The notes below the pieces were generated by a model. It did not search any database and was not told the origin of the DNA. It saw nothing but the letters and a program-made list of their open reading frames with translations. From Candidatus Enterosoma merdigallinarum (lineage in GTDB: Bacteria > Bacillota_I > Bacilli_A > RFN20 > CAG-288): a stretch of DNA of 64,000 nt. The stretch spans positions 1 to 64,000 of the forward strand of contig DVNL01000004.1 of assembly GCA_018714385.1 (NCBI GenBank). The letters are read 5' to 3'. This document shows positions 51,815 to 60,443 of this stretch, piece after piece. Every line of letters starts with the position of its first letter. The stretch's first letter is position 1. Made by a program: the position numbers and the translations under genes.

Positions 51815-52129
51815 GGGTTCACCTCAAAATCTTTAACGCTATTTTAACACAAAATAGGTACAATTTCGATAATTTAATAAGACTTTTATAAGATTTTTAT
51901 CAAAAAACATAGGGGTGTCATTTCTCTAGTAGGGTATCATTTTTCTAGTAGAGATACGTTTTGCTAGTAGGCTTTCATTTTTCTAGAAGAACCAAAATTC
52001 TAAAATCTGTAGATTCAAATCAATTTTTATCTACTAGCAAAACGCTTGAAATGAAAAAATGCCCGATTTCTCGAGCAAATATCGTTCACTTTGATACCCT
52101 TAGTTTGTATCAAAATGTTAGTTATAAGA
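51815..52129. repeat. Non-coding region with CTAGTAG repeats and a long inverted pair
   Basis: Apart from the promoter side of the XRE gene, four related copies of a CATTTTTCTAGTAG-like element occur at about 51916-51985, roughly 20 bp apart. CGTTTTGCTAGTAG (51957-51970) is perfectly complementary to CTACTAGCAAAACG (52029-52042). The region lies between the restriction island and a tRNA gene, where integration sites are common, but its role is unknown. Confidence 0.45.
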
Positions 52130-52213
<84 letters not shown>

Positions 52214-52281
52214 AAAAAGACAGCTTCTAAATTATATCGGCTCTTTTTTCTCAAAGCAAGAAAAATTAAAATAATTTTGCG

Positions 52282-52956
52282 ATGGACAAGAGAAAGATAT
52301 TGCGATCCCTGATCATCCCTCTCCAAGACGGAAGGAAGATCCCGGTTACCGTCTATGCCAGGACTTCCGGAAGATCCCTTTCCGCAAGGCTCTGTTATGG
52401 GGAGGTGGCTTGCTATGCCCTTCCCTGGCATACCGACAGGCAAATCGTCGAACTTGTCAGAAGGGCGGTGAAGAAGAGGGAAGACTTCCATCTGGACAGG
52501 CCTTTCTATGTTCCGGGGGAATCGATGTTCCTTCTTGGAAAAAGGCTTCCTGTCGTCCATGGCAAGGATGACGGGAGGGAGGCCTTCTTCGTCCGTTCCA
52601 ATTGCAAGGATCCCATCGTCCCTTACAAGGCGAGGTTTCTTGACTATCTCTCCAAAAGGGTTCCGGAAATTGCCAAGACGATGGGTTTGGACGTTTCTTC
52701 CTTCCGGTATCGGACGGGATTGTTTCTCACCTATTATGGATGCTGCTTCCCGACGCGGAAGCAGATCAAGTTCGACTATCGCCTCTTCGCCTATCGTCCC
52801 GAGATCATCGATTCTGTCATCATCCATGAATTGACGCATCTCTACGAAAAGGGGCACAATGAAAGATTCTACAAGATTCTGCATCTCTACTGTCCGGACT
52901 ATGACAGGCTCCAAGGTCTTCTCGTCCGGGGCGACTTCGAAGGAGAAAGACTATGA
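52282..52956 (+). CDS. YgjP/SprT-like metallopeptidase-domain protein
   Basis: A 224-residue protein of the YgjP (M48-related) family. The zinc motif is IIHELTHLYEKGHNERFYKIL near residues 175-195, with a conserved KQIKFDYRLFAYRPEIID-type segment before it. TAAAAT at 52267-52272 ends nine bases upstream of the ATG and no ribosome-binding site exists, so the mRNA looks leaderless. It overlaps the following TrmH-type gene by four bases. Substrate unknown; fold and motif support a zinc-dependent peptidase. Confidence 0.82.
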   Translation: MDKRKILRSLIIPLQDGRKIPVTVYARTSGRSLSARLCYGEVACYALPWHTDRQIVELVRRAVKKREDFHLDRPFYVPGESMFLLGKRLPVVHGKDDGREAFFVRSNCKDPIVPYKARFLDYLSKRVPEIAKTMGLDVSSFRYRTGLFLTYYGCCFPTRKQIKFDYRLFAYRPEIIDSVIIHELTHLYEKGHNERFYKILHLYCPDYDRLQGLLVRGDFEGERL

Positions 52957-53669
52957 TCAAGGAAATCACGAGCCGGGACAACCTGTTATACAAGGAACTT
53001 CTTCACCTCAAGAAAGGGGATGGAGAGAAGGGTCTCTTCTTTGCCGAAGGGGAAGACCTTTATCGGGAAGCGAGAAAAGAAGGCGCATTGAGGACGCTCA
53101 TCCTTCCTTTCGGATCGGCCTTCCCGAAAGATTTTGAGAATATCGTCCTCCTGAAGGACTCCCTCTACAAGGCGCTTTCCAACTACAAGTCCCTGCCGCA
53201 GTGTATCCTCCTTTGCGAAAAGCCCTATGCCGAAAGGCTTGGCGAGAGAATCGTGTATCTCGACGGGATACAGGATCCGGGCAATCTCGGGACCATCATC
53301 CGCACGGCCCTGGCCTTTTCCTATGACGGGGTCGCCCTTTCAAACGACTGTGTGTCTCTCTATAATAGTAAGGTGATCCAATCCACGAAGGGGGCGATTT
53401 TCCATATACCCGTCTCCCGAAAGGATCTTCTAGAGCTTGCCAGGGAGGGCTATCCGATCTTCCTGACGACGCTCGACGGGGAAGACATGGAAGGGATCGA
53501 CAGTCTCGGGGAGAGGTTCGCTCTCGTCCTGGGGAACGAAGGCCACGGCATCCGGAAGGAATACCTGGGCCTAGGAAGAAAGATACGCATCGATATGGGA
53601 AACATCGATTCGCTCAACGTGGCCACGGCCGGGGCGATCTTCCTGTATCGTTATAGGAGGAAGAGATGA
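52953..53669 (+). CDS. TrmH/SpoU-family RNA 2'-O-methyltransferase
   Basis: A 238-residue SpoU-type methyltransferase. The N-terminal substrate-binding part (GLFFAEGEDLYREA) precedes the knotted SPOUT core: YLDGIQDPGNLGTIIRTALAFSYDG, LVLGNEGHGIRKE and the terminal IDSLNVATAGAIFLYRYRR. These three motifs bind SAM and the 2'-OH of rRNA or tRNA. Its ATG overlaps the peptidase stop, and its own stop overlaps the next start, forming a three-gene operon. Likely acts on 23S rRNA, but the target is not certain. Confidence 0.9.
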   Translation: MIKEITSRDNLLYKELLHLKKGDGEKGLFFAEGEDLYREARKEGALRTLILPFGSAFPKDFENIVLLKDSLYKALSNYKSLPQCILLCEKPYAERLGERIVYLDGIQDPGNLGTIIRTALAFSYDGVALSNDCVSLYNSKVIQSTKGAIFHIPVSRKDLLELAREGYPIFLTTLDGEDMEGIDSLGERFALVLGNEGHGIRKEYLGLGRKIRIDMGNIDSLNVATAGAIFLYRYRRKR

Positions 53670-54601
53670 AAGAAGAAACGTTCCAAGTGAAGCGGGAAAG
53701 GGATCCGGGATTCGACTTTTCGAAACCCGCGAGAAAGACCGCCCTCCTTTGCACCAACGGCTTCCAGAACGCCGACATCCACGATGCGACGGCGATGAAG
53801 GAATATTTTGAGAGGAACTTCGCCAAGGACTATCCCGATTGCGAGATCGTCCCGGTCCAATTGTTCCATCCCGCTGAGCCCAAGACGCACAGGGCCCATC
53901 TCTATGAAAAGATCCTGGACGAAAAGATCCGGGAATATCTCGGCAAGGGCTATGACATCGTCCTGATGGGCTACTCCTTCTCCGCTGCTCTGGCCTGCAA
54001 GATGCAGAGCAAGTACGCCGGAAAGATAAAGAAGCTGATCCTCGTCGCCCCGATCTATGACACCATCGTCAACCATATGATCGAAGGCTATGTGAAATAC
54101 GTCCTCAAGTTCCGCAGGCTCTCCAAGAAATACGGCCATGCCGTCGCCAAGGCGATGGGCCGCACCACGACCAAGGGCATGATCGGTCTCCTTCTTTCCA
54201 TCCTCCGTTCCATCCTCTTCTGCCGAGGCTATTACAAGAAGGTCGGCTGCGACACGATCATCATACGCGGAGATGACGATGAGCTGTGCACGACGCACTC
54301 CCTTCATAAGGTGAGATACAAGATGAAGAACAGAAACATCCTGTATACCTACCACAAGATGAACCATGGCATTCTCAAGACGGAAAGAGCCAATGGCCCC
54401 GTCTATGAGGATGTCCTGAGCTATAGCTTCGGGACGCCCAGGCGGATCCCGACGGAGGAGAGCGTCCTTCAGCCTGTCCGGAAGGAAAGGAAGGTCAAGC
54501 TCGATAGCGACGGCAACCCCATCCCCACCTTCGCCCAGATCTTCGACCAGCTCGATCCGGAGGCCGAGGAATCCTACGCCGAGGACCAGAAGGCCCTGTA
54601 G
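53666..54601 (+). CDS. Alpha/beta-hydrolase-like protein
   Basis: A 311-residue protein. A serine hydrolase nucleophile elbow appears as IVLMGYSFSAALACKMQ (Ser near residue 103), preceded by TALLCTNGFQ, which could form the oxyanion part. A late Asp (RGDDDELCTTH) and His (YHKMNHGILKT) complete a plausible triad. The C-terminal 60 residues are charged. It overlaps the TrmH gene by four bases. Substrate unknown; probably a carboxylesterase or lipase-like enzyme. Confidence 0.7.
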   Translation: MKEETFQVKRERDPGFDFSKPARKTALLCTNGFQNADIHDATAMKEYFERNFAKDYPDCEIVPVQLFHPAEPKTHRAHLYEKILDEKIREYLGKGYDIVLMGYSFSAALACKMQSKYAGKIKKLILVAPIYDTIVNHMIEGYVKYVLKFRRLSKKYGHAVAKAMGRTTTKGMIGLLLSILRSILFCRGYYKKVGCDTIIIRGDDDELCTTHSLHKVRYKMKNRNILYTYHKMNHGILKTERANGPVYEDVLSYSFGTPRRIPTEESVLQPVRKERKVKLDSDGNPIPTFAQIFDQLDPEAEESYAEDQKAL

Positions 54602-54615
54602 ACTCGAACTTCCGT

Positions 54616-54667
54616 TTGTCTCTAAAGAAAGTTTAATATATAATCTTTGGGCAGCTTCGGCTGCCCA
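54616..54667 (+). promoter_or_regulatory. ileS promoter and 5' hairpin
   Basis: TTGTCT (54616-54621), 17-bp spacer, TATAAT (54639-54644). GGGCAGC-TTCG-GCTGCCC (54649-54666) begins at the predicted transcription start and is followed by ATTTTG. It may be a 5' stabilising hairpin or the terminator of the upstream gene. Only about 40 nt lead to the ileS ATG, too short for a T-box. Confidence 0.6.
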
Positions 54668-54690
54668 TTTTGTTTGCAAGGAGGGACTCC

Positions 54691-57417
54691 ATGGAACTCA
54701 AGAATACGCTCGTCATGCCCAAGGGCACCTTCCCCATGCGCGCCAATCTGCCGACGAAGGAACCCGTCTTCGTCAAGCGCTGGGAGGAGATGGGACTTTA
54801 TGAAAAGATGCTCAAGAACCGTGAGGGGAGGAAGCCTTTCTATCTCCACGACGGCCCGCCGTATGCCAACAACGAGATCCACGCCGGCCATGCGCTCAAC
54901 AAGATACTCAAGGACATGATCATCCGCTTCCGGAATCTCGAAGGGAACTATGTCCCCTATACGCCAGGATGGGATTGCCACGGCCTTCCTATCGAGCTTT
55001 GCGTCACGAAAAGCGGCGTGGACAGAAGGACGACTCCCGTCCCCGAGTTCCGGAGGAAGTGCCGCGACTACGCCATCGGGCAGGTCGAAAGGCAGAGGAG
55101 GCAGATGCTCCGTCTCGGCCTTGTCGGCGACTACGAGCATCCTTATCTGACGTTGGATCCCGTCTATGAGTCCCACCAGCTGGAGATCTTCCGCGACATG
55201 GCTCTCTCCGGCCTCATCTACAAAGGGCTCAAGCCCGTCAACTGGTCCCCGTCGAGCGAATCCGCCCTCGCCGAGGCGGAGATTGAATACCGCGACGTGA
55301 CGGCCAAGACCGTCTTCGTCCGTTTTGCCGTGCGGGAGGGGAACGCGCTTGTCCATGAAGGGGACTTCTTCGTCATCTGGACGACGACCCCCTGGACCTT
55401 GCCGGCAAACCTCGCCATCTGTCTCAATCCCAAGCTCGTCTATGGCCTCTACGAGACGGAAAAGGGACGTTTCGTCCTGCTCAAGGACCTTGCCGAAAGC
55501 CTCAAGGCGAAGCTCCATCTGGAGAAGATGGACGAGGTGAAGACCTTCCTCGGCAAGGAAGTCGAGGGCGTCAAGGCGAAGCACCCCTTCTACGACAGGG
55601 ATTCCCTGGTCATCGTCGACGAATATGTCACAAGCGACTCCGGAACCGGCTGCGTCCACATCGCGCCGGGACACGGCGAAGACGACTATCGCGTCGGAAA
55701 GCTCTACGGCCTTCCGCCTCTCTGCCCCGTCGACGAGAAGGGCTACATGACAAAAGAGGCCGGGGAAGAATTGTGCGGCCTCTTCTATGAGGAGGCAAAC
55801 GAAAAGGTCATCGCCATCCTCAAGGACAACGGAAGCCTTCTTGCCCAGGAGGACATCGTCCATTCCTATCCCCACGACTGGCGGACGAAGAAGCCGACCA
55901 TTTTCCGGGCCACCAAGCAGTGGTTCTGCAGCATCGAGAAGATCAAGGCGAAGCTCGTCGGGGAGGCCGAGAAGGTCGACTACATCCCCGCCTGGGGAAA
56001 GGCGAGGCTTGTCAATATGCTTGCCAACCGCGACGACTGGTGCATCTCCAGGCAGAGGCTCTGGGGCGTCCCCATCCCGATCTTCTATGGCGAGGACGGC
56101 GAGCCGATCCTGGACAAGGCCCTTTTCGACCATGTGATCGATCTGGTCCGGGAGCATGGCTCGGGCATCTGGTACGAGAAGGAAGCCAAGGATCTTCTTC
56201 CTGAAGGCTATGTCTCCTCCCACTCCCCCAACGGAATCTTCACCAAGGAGAAGGACATCATGGACGTCTGGTTCGACTCCGGCTCTTCTTTCCTGGGCTC
56301 CGGGATCGCCTTGGGCCATCCCTTCCCCGCCGATGTCTATCTGGAAGGCAACGACCAATACCGCGGCTGGTACAACTCCTCGATGATCCTTTCCGTCGCC
56401 ACCCGCGGCGAGAGACCCTACGACAGGATCATCACCCACGGCTTTTTGGTCGACCAGAACGGCGAGAAGTTCTCCAAGAGCAAGAAGAACGGCATTGATC
56501 CGGAGACCATCTGCCAAAACTTCGGCGCCGACATTTTGCGCCTGTGGACGACGACGATCGACTATTCGACCGCCGAGATCAAGCTCTCCAAGGAGCTCCT
56601 CAAGATCGTCGGGGACGAATATCGCAAGATCCGCAACACCTTCAAGTTCATGCTCACCAACCTTCTCGACGACGACGAAGGCCACGCCTTCGATCCTTCC
56701 TATGTCCCGACGGATCTCTCCTTTGTCGACTCCTTGATGCTCAACAGGCTCAAGGAAGTCCTCAAGGACATGGAGAAGGCCTATCTCGGATATGACTTCT
56801 CCAAGGCCTGCGATGCCCTCACCAACTTCCTCATCAATGACCTTTCCTCCTTCTATCTCGACTTCAGCAAGGACACGCTCTATTGCGAGAAAAAGGATTC
56901 CAAGGCGAGGCGGGATTGCCAATACGTCCTCTACCGGACCGTCACCGCCTTGGCTATCGCCCTCTCTCCCATCCTTCCCTTCACCTGCGAGGAGATCTAC
57001 GATGCCATCGACAAGAGGGCCAAGAAAGAAAGTGTCGCCCTAGAAGATTATCCTGACCTCGGCGAGGTCGATGCCGCCCTTGGCGAAGACTATCGACTCC
57101 TTCTGGAATTGAGAAGCCATGTCAACGCGATCCTCGAGCCCGTCCGCAAGGAAGGGACGATCGGTTCCTCCAGCGAAGCCAAGGTGTTCTACGCCCCTGT
57201 CTCCAAGGCAGAAAAGGACCTGATCGAGAAGATCGGCATCCGGGATGTCTGCAAGGTCCTCATCGTTTCCGGCTTCGAGCTTGGCGAGGAAAGCCGCGCC
57301 GTGAAGCATCCTGGTGTGCGTTGCGACAGATGCTGGAACTATTTCGATGATTGCGTCGAAAAGGACGGCAATCATCTCTGCCCGCGTTGCCTCAAGGCGA
57401 TCGCGGACGAGGAGTAG
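54691..57417 (+). CDS. ileS: Isoleucyl-tRNA synthetase
   Basis: A 908-residue class I synthetase charging tRNA-Ile. The HIGH motif appears as HAGH in PPYANNEIHAGHALNKIL and KMSKS as KFSKS in GEKFSKSKKNGID. The editing domain carries TTTPWTLPANLAI and TGCVHIAPGHGEDDY. The C-terminal zinc motif is CDRCWNYFDDC ... CPRC. The ATG at 54691 follows AAGGAGG. No T-box leader, the usual control in Bacillota, fits in the short 5' region. It is followed by lspA four bases later. Confidence 0.97.
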   Translation: MELKNTLVMPKGTFPMRANLPTKEPVFVKRWEEMGLYEKMLKNREGRKPFYLHDGPPYANNEIHAGHALNKILKDMIIRFRNLEGNYVPYTPGWDCHGLPIELCVTKSGVDRRTTPVPEFRRKCRDYAIGQVERQRRQMLRLGLVGDYEHPYLTLDPVYESHQLEIFRDMALSGLIYKGLKPVNWSPSSESALAEAEIEYRDVTAKTVFVRFAVREGNALVHEGDFFVIWTTTPWTLPANLAICLNPKLVYGLYETEKGRFVLLKDLAESLKAKLHLEKMDEVKTFLGKEVEGVKAKHPFYDRDSLVIVDEYVTSDSGTGCVHIAPGHGEDDYRVGKLYGLPPLCPVDEKGYMTKEAGEELCGLFYEEANEKVIAILKDNGSLLAQEDIVHSYPHDWRTKKPTIFRATKQWFCSIEKIKAKLVGEAEKVDYIPAWGKARLVNMLANRDDWCISRQRLWGVPIPIFYGEDGEPILDKALFDHVIDLVREHGSGIWYEKEAKDLLPEGYVSSHSPNGIFTKEKDIMDVWFDSGSSFLGSGIALGHPFPADVYLEGNDQYRGWYNSSMILSVATRGERPYDRIITHGFLVDQNGEKFSKSKKNGIDPETICQNFGADILRLWTTTIDYSTAEIKLSKELLKIVGDEYRKIRNTFKFMLTNLLDDDEGHAFDPSYVPTDLSFVDSLMLNRLKEVLKDMEKAYLGYDFSKACDALTNFLINDLSSFYLDFSKDTLYCEKKDSKARRDCQYVLYRTVTALAIALSPILPFTCEEIYDAIDKRAKKESVALEDYPDLGEVDAALGEDYRLLLELRSHVNAILEPVRKEGTIGSSSEAKVFYAPVSKAEKDLIEKIGIRDVCKVLIVSGFELGEESRAVKHPGVRCDRCWNYFDDCVEKDGNHLCPRCLKAIADEE

Positions 57418-57420
57418 AGC

Positions 57421-58083
57421 GTGAAATTCCTTGCGACTTTGAAAAAAGGCTTCCGCGAGAATCTGGAGAGAGAGCATATCGCGCTCTTCTTCGCCCTCCT
57501 TGGCATCCTTCTCTGGCTTCTCATATTCGACATCCTCTCCAAGTATTTCGCCTTCCAGAACCTTTCCGCCATTCCCGGAAAGGCCGTCATGGATGCCATC
57601 CCGGGACTCTTCAACTTCGTCCTGGTCGGAAACAAGGGGGCGGCCTGGGGAGCCTTGAGGGACCAGAAATGGCTTCTGACCATGGTCTCTCTTCTTGCAG
57701 GGACGGGCGTCCTTGCTTTCTATCTCTTCCGTTTCGCCAGGATCAAGCGAGTCGTCTCCGTCAGCCTGATACTGATCGTCGCCGGCGCCTACGGGAACCT
57801 GATCGACCGCATCGGCTATTGGGCGCAGCTTGGCATCTACAAGGACGGCGTCGTCGACTTCCTCCAGTTCGCCTTCTGGGAGAGCTTCCCCGTGTTCAAC
57901 CTGGCCGACAGCTATCTGGTCGTCGGCATCGCGATCCTGATCGTCTATTACCTCGTCGTCCTGATCCGGGAAGCCATCGCGAAGAACAAGGGGACGACGT
58001 CGGGAGACGGAAACGAGGAGGATCTCTCCCAATTGGTCAAGAAGACTCTCAACAAGGAGGACGATGATGGAAAGAACGTTTGA
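57421..58083 (+). CDS. lspA: Lipoprotein signal peptidase
   Basis: A 220-residue signal peptidase II starting at GTG. It has four membrane helices and the two catalytic aspartates in GAYGNLIDRIGYW and FPVFNLADSYL. N- and C-terminal charged extensions make it longer than the usual 160-residue protein. It would cleave prolipoproteins such as the three lipoproteins between 17.6 and 24 kb. It overlaps the RluD-type gene, consistent with the common lspA-rluD pairing. Confidence 0.95.
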   Translation: MKFLATLKKGFRENLEREHIALFFALLGILLWLLIFDILSKYFAFQNLSAIPGKAVMDAIPGLFNFVLVGNKGAAWGALRDQKWLLTMVSLLAGTGVLAFYLFRFARIKRVVSVSLILIVAGAYGNLIDRIGYWAQLGIYKDGVVDFLQFAFWESFPVFNLADSYLVVGIAILIVYYLVVLIREAIAKNKGTTSGDGNEEDLSQLVKKTLNKEDDDGKNV

Positions 58084-58981
58084 GAACACCGAGAAAGGAC
58101 GCCTCGACGTCCTCCTGGCCAAGGCTTTAGGCATTTCCAGAAGCCAGGCCGGCAAGGCTATCCGCAACGGCGAAGTCCTCATCGACGGCAAGGAGGAGAA
58201 ACATGCCTCCTATCCTCTCCAGGGCGGGGAGAAGATCGCCTATTTTCCAAAAGAGAAGGAAGAGAAGGGCTTTGCCCTTCCCGGGGACGACTATCGTCTG
58301 GATTTCCTTTTCAAGGACGAAGACGTCGCTGTGGTCGACAAGCCCAGAGGCATGGTTGTCCATCCCGCCCCCGGCCATCATGACGACACCCTGGTGAACT
58401 ACCTGTTCAAGGAAGGAAAGGATTTCTCCTTCGATGTCGAGGATGTGCAAAACGTCCGCCCCGGCATCGTCCACCGCATCGACAAGGACACCTCCGGCCT
58501 CCTTGCCGTCGCCATGAACGAAAGGAGCCAGGCCGCCCTCCAGAAGGAGATCCGCGACCATGAGTTCCACAGGCACTACCTCGCCCTCTGCGAGGGACGG
58601 ATCCGCGACAGGCTCTTCCGGGTCGATGCCCCGCTCACGAAACCTAACCACAGCCAGAGGAAGGCCCTTGTCGATCCCGTCAAGGGAAGGGAGGCGGTGA
58701 CCCACTTCGTCACCCTTTCCGCCAACGACAGGGCCTCCCTCCTTCTCTGCCGCCTCGACACGGGAAGGACGCACCAGATCCGTGCCCACCTGGCCTATAT
58801 CGGCCATCCTCTTATCGGGGACGACCTCTATTCGAAGAAGCACTACCAGGTCGCCTCGAAGGGTCAGTGCCTCCATGCCTTCTTCCTTTCCTTCATCCAT
58901 CCGGAAAGCCTCAAGCGGATGGCTTTCTATGCTCCGCTTGACGAGTACATGAAGGCGATGATCCGATACTTCTTTGGCTGA
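58067..58981 (+). CDS. RluD-type pseudouridine synthase
   Basis: A 304-residue enzyme from the ATG at 58067, six bases after GGAGG (another ATG lies three bases upstream). An N-terminal S4 RNA-binding domain (RLDVLLAKALGISRSQAGKAI) is followed by the RluA/RluD catalytic domain with HRIDKDTSGLL holding the catalytic Asp and RTHQIRAHLAYIGHPLIGD. It modifies uridines in rRNA. It overlaps lspA by 17 bases. A bidirectional terminator follows. Confidence 0.93.
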   Translation: MERTFENTEKGRLDVLLAKALGISRSQAGKAIRNGEVLIDGKEEKHASYPLQGGEKIAYFPKEKEEKGFALPGDDYRLDFLFKDEDVAVVDKPRGMVVHPAPGHHDDTLVNYLFKEGKDFSFDVEDVQNVRPGIVHRIDKDTSGLLAVAMNERSQAALQKEIRDHEFHRHYLALCEGRIRDRLFRVDAPLTKPNHSQRKALVDPVKGREAVTHFVTLSANDRASLLLCRLDTGRTHQIRAHLAYIGHPLIGDDLYSKKHYQVASKGQCLHAFFLSFIHPESLKRMAFYAPLDEYMKAMIRYFFG

Positions 58982-58986
58982 AGAAA

Positions 58987-59040
58987 CGAAAAAAGGTTGT
59001 CTGTCCCAAGCCAGGCTTGTCTCAGGCAACCTTTTCCTTT
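58987..59040. terminator. Bidirectional terminator
   Basis: GGTTGTCTG (58995-59003) pairs with CAGGCAACC (59023-59031, one G-U pair), flanked by an A-run and a T-run. It serves the convergent genes on either side. Confidence 0.85.
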
Positions 59041-59414
59041 TCCGTGCCGTCGGTCTCCACATCCTCGACGATCTCGATCTTGCTGACGTTGTTGAGCTTT
59101 GGCGGATACTCCAGACTCACCGTCCCGTCGTAGGTGATGCGGAGCGTGTCGCCGTCCTTGATCTCGGAGAGGTCGACCTCCGCCTTCTTCCTGTAGGCGT
59201 GCGTGTTTTCCTTGTCCATGTCGAAGGTGTAGAGATAGTCCTCCGTCCCCGTGGCATTGACCGACAGGGTGAAGAGGTTGTTGATGTTCTGGTACTTCCC
59301 CTCGATCATGTACTCGTTGGATTTCTCGATCTCCAGGTTGTGTATCCCTTCTCCCTCCTGCTCCTTGCCGAAGCCCGAGACGAGGCTCAGGGCCGCGAAA
59401 AGAAAGGTTTTCAT
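59022..59414 (-). CDS. Secreted DUF3221-like protein
   Basis: A 130-residue protein with a short signal peptide (MKTFLFAALSLVSGFG) and no lipobox Cys. The C-terminal half reads VDLSEIKDGDTLRITYDGTVSLEYPPKLNNVSKIEIVE, a pattern shared with small OB-fold-like DUF3221 proteins. GGAGGTGAGGGG precedes the ATG. The stop lies inside the bidirectional terminator. Function unknown. Confidence 0.65.
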   Translation of the reverse strand: MKTFLFAALSLVSGFGKEQEGEGIHNLEIEKSNEYMIEGKYQNINNLFTLSVNATGTEDYLYTFDMDKENTHAYRKKAEVDLSEIKDGDTLRITYDGTVSLEYPPKLNNVSKIEIVEDVETDGTEKEKVA

Positions 59415-59450
59415 CCCCTCACCTCCATTCTAGAGAATTATAAAGCACAC

Positions 59451-60374
59451 TCAGGCTTTTTTGTAGTTTCGGAAGAACTTTTTCACGTGGAAGGCCACCT
59501 TCTTCTCTCCCCACTCCTTGACAAGGATCGCATAGGTCTTGTCCACAAGGGCCCCTGCCCCTTTCGGGATCTTGGCCTGGAGGTCTTCTTCCATCGCGTC
59601 CCATTCCTTGAGGAAGAGATAGCGCGCGATGACCGAGCTGAGGGCGACGGAGGGGAAGAAGGTCTCCCCCCGGGTCCGGAAGTAGAGGGGATTGGAGACG
59701 ATGTCCCTTCCGACGTGCTTCCGGTAGAGCTCCTCGCTCTCGAACTGGTCGACGTAGATCAGGCAGTCCTCGTCGATGCCGTAGCGGTCGATGAGCCTTT
59801 CCTGGGCAAGATTGTGGCATTTGGCCATCACCTTGTGGATGTTCATCCCTTGCTCCACAAGGCGGCTGAGCTTGTCCGGGGAGACGAGGACGGAATAGCA
59901 GTGCGATCTTTTCATGAGCGTCGGAGCGATCTCGCGGATGTATTCGTCGTCGAGCTTCTTGGAATCGTTCACCCCCATTTTCGCAAGGAAGGGGATGTCC
60001 TTCTCCAGGACATGGCTAGCGACGACAATGAGGGGGCCGAAGAAATCCCCAACGCCGACCTCGTCGCTCCCGATTTGCCTGGAGAGGTCGTCCCAGCCTT
60101 CCTGGACTTCCTTTCGCTCGGGATGGGAGGCCTCTTCCCTTGTCACGGTGACGTCCTTGGAGAACTGGAGGGCCTCGTCGATAGCCTCCTCCCCGCCGGA
60201 AAAGACGACCGAATAGATTTCCTTCCGGTTCCGGTAGGCGGCGATATGGACCTTGCCTCTCTGGCATTGGAAATAGTCGTAGGGACGCTCTGTCGAGTCG
60301 ATCTCCTCGGCCTTGTAGAAATCCTTGATCTCCTCGGCCTTGGCCAGGTCGACCTTTATCTTTGCGTAAACCAA
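59451..60374 (-). CDS. rnhC: Ribonuclease HIII
   Basis: I start at the TTG at 60372-60374, six bases after GAGGTC, giving 307 residues, the normal RNase HIII length. The N-terminal TBP-like substrate-binding domain is followed by the catalytic motif IGSDEVGVGDFFGP (Asp-Glu pair), NDSKKL and a further Asp in IYVDQFESEEL. It degrades RNA in RNA-DNA hybrids. It is divergent from mutS2, a classic Bacillota neighbourhood. Confidence 0.93.
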   Translation of the reverse strand: MVYAKIKVDLAKAEEIKDFYKAEEIDSTERPYDYFQCQRGKVHIAAYRNRKEIYSVVFSGGEEAIDEALQFSKDVTVTREEASHPERKEVQEGWDDLSRQIGSDEVGVGDFFGPLIVVASHVLEKDIPFLAKMGVNDSKKLDDEYIREIAPTLMKRSHCYSVLVSPDKLSRLVEQGMNIHKVMAKCHNLAQERLIDRYGIDEDCLIYVDQFESEELYRKHVGRDIVSNPLYFRTRGETFFPSVALSSVIARYLFLKEWDAMEEDLQAKIPKGAGALVDKTYAILVKEWGEKKVAFHVKKFFRNYKKA

Positions 60375-60443
60375 TGCGATGACCTCATATGCAAAAATAT
60401 AGCACAGATATGCTTCCTCTTGTTGTGTTAAAATCAGTTGTCT

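Noticed and set aside
54622..56922. A 766-codon minus-strand frame opposite ileS
   Set aside because: It is antisense to unmistakable synthetase motifs and has no ribosome-binding site or domain.
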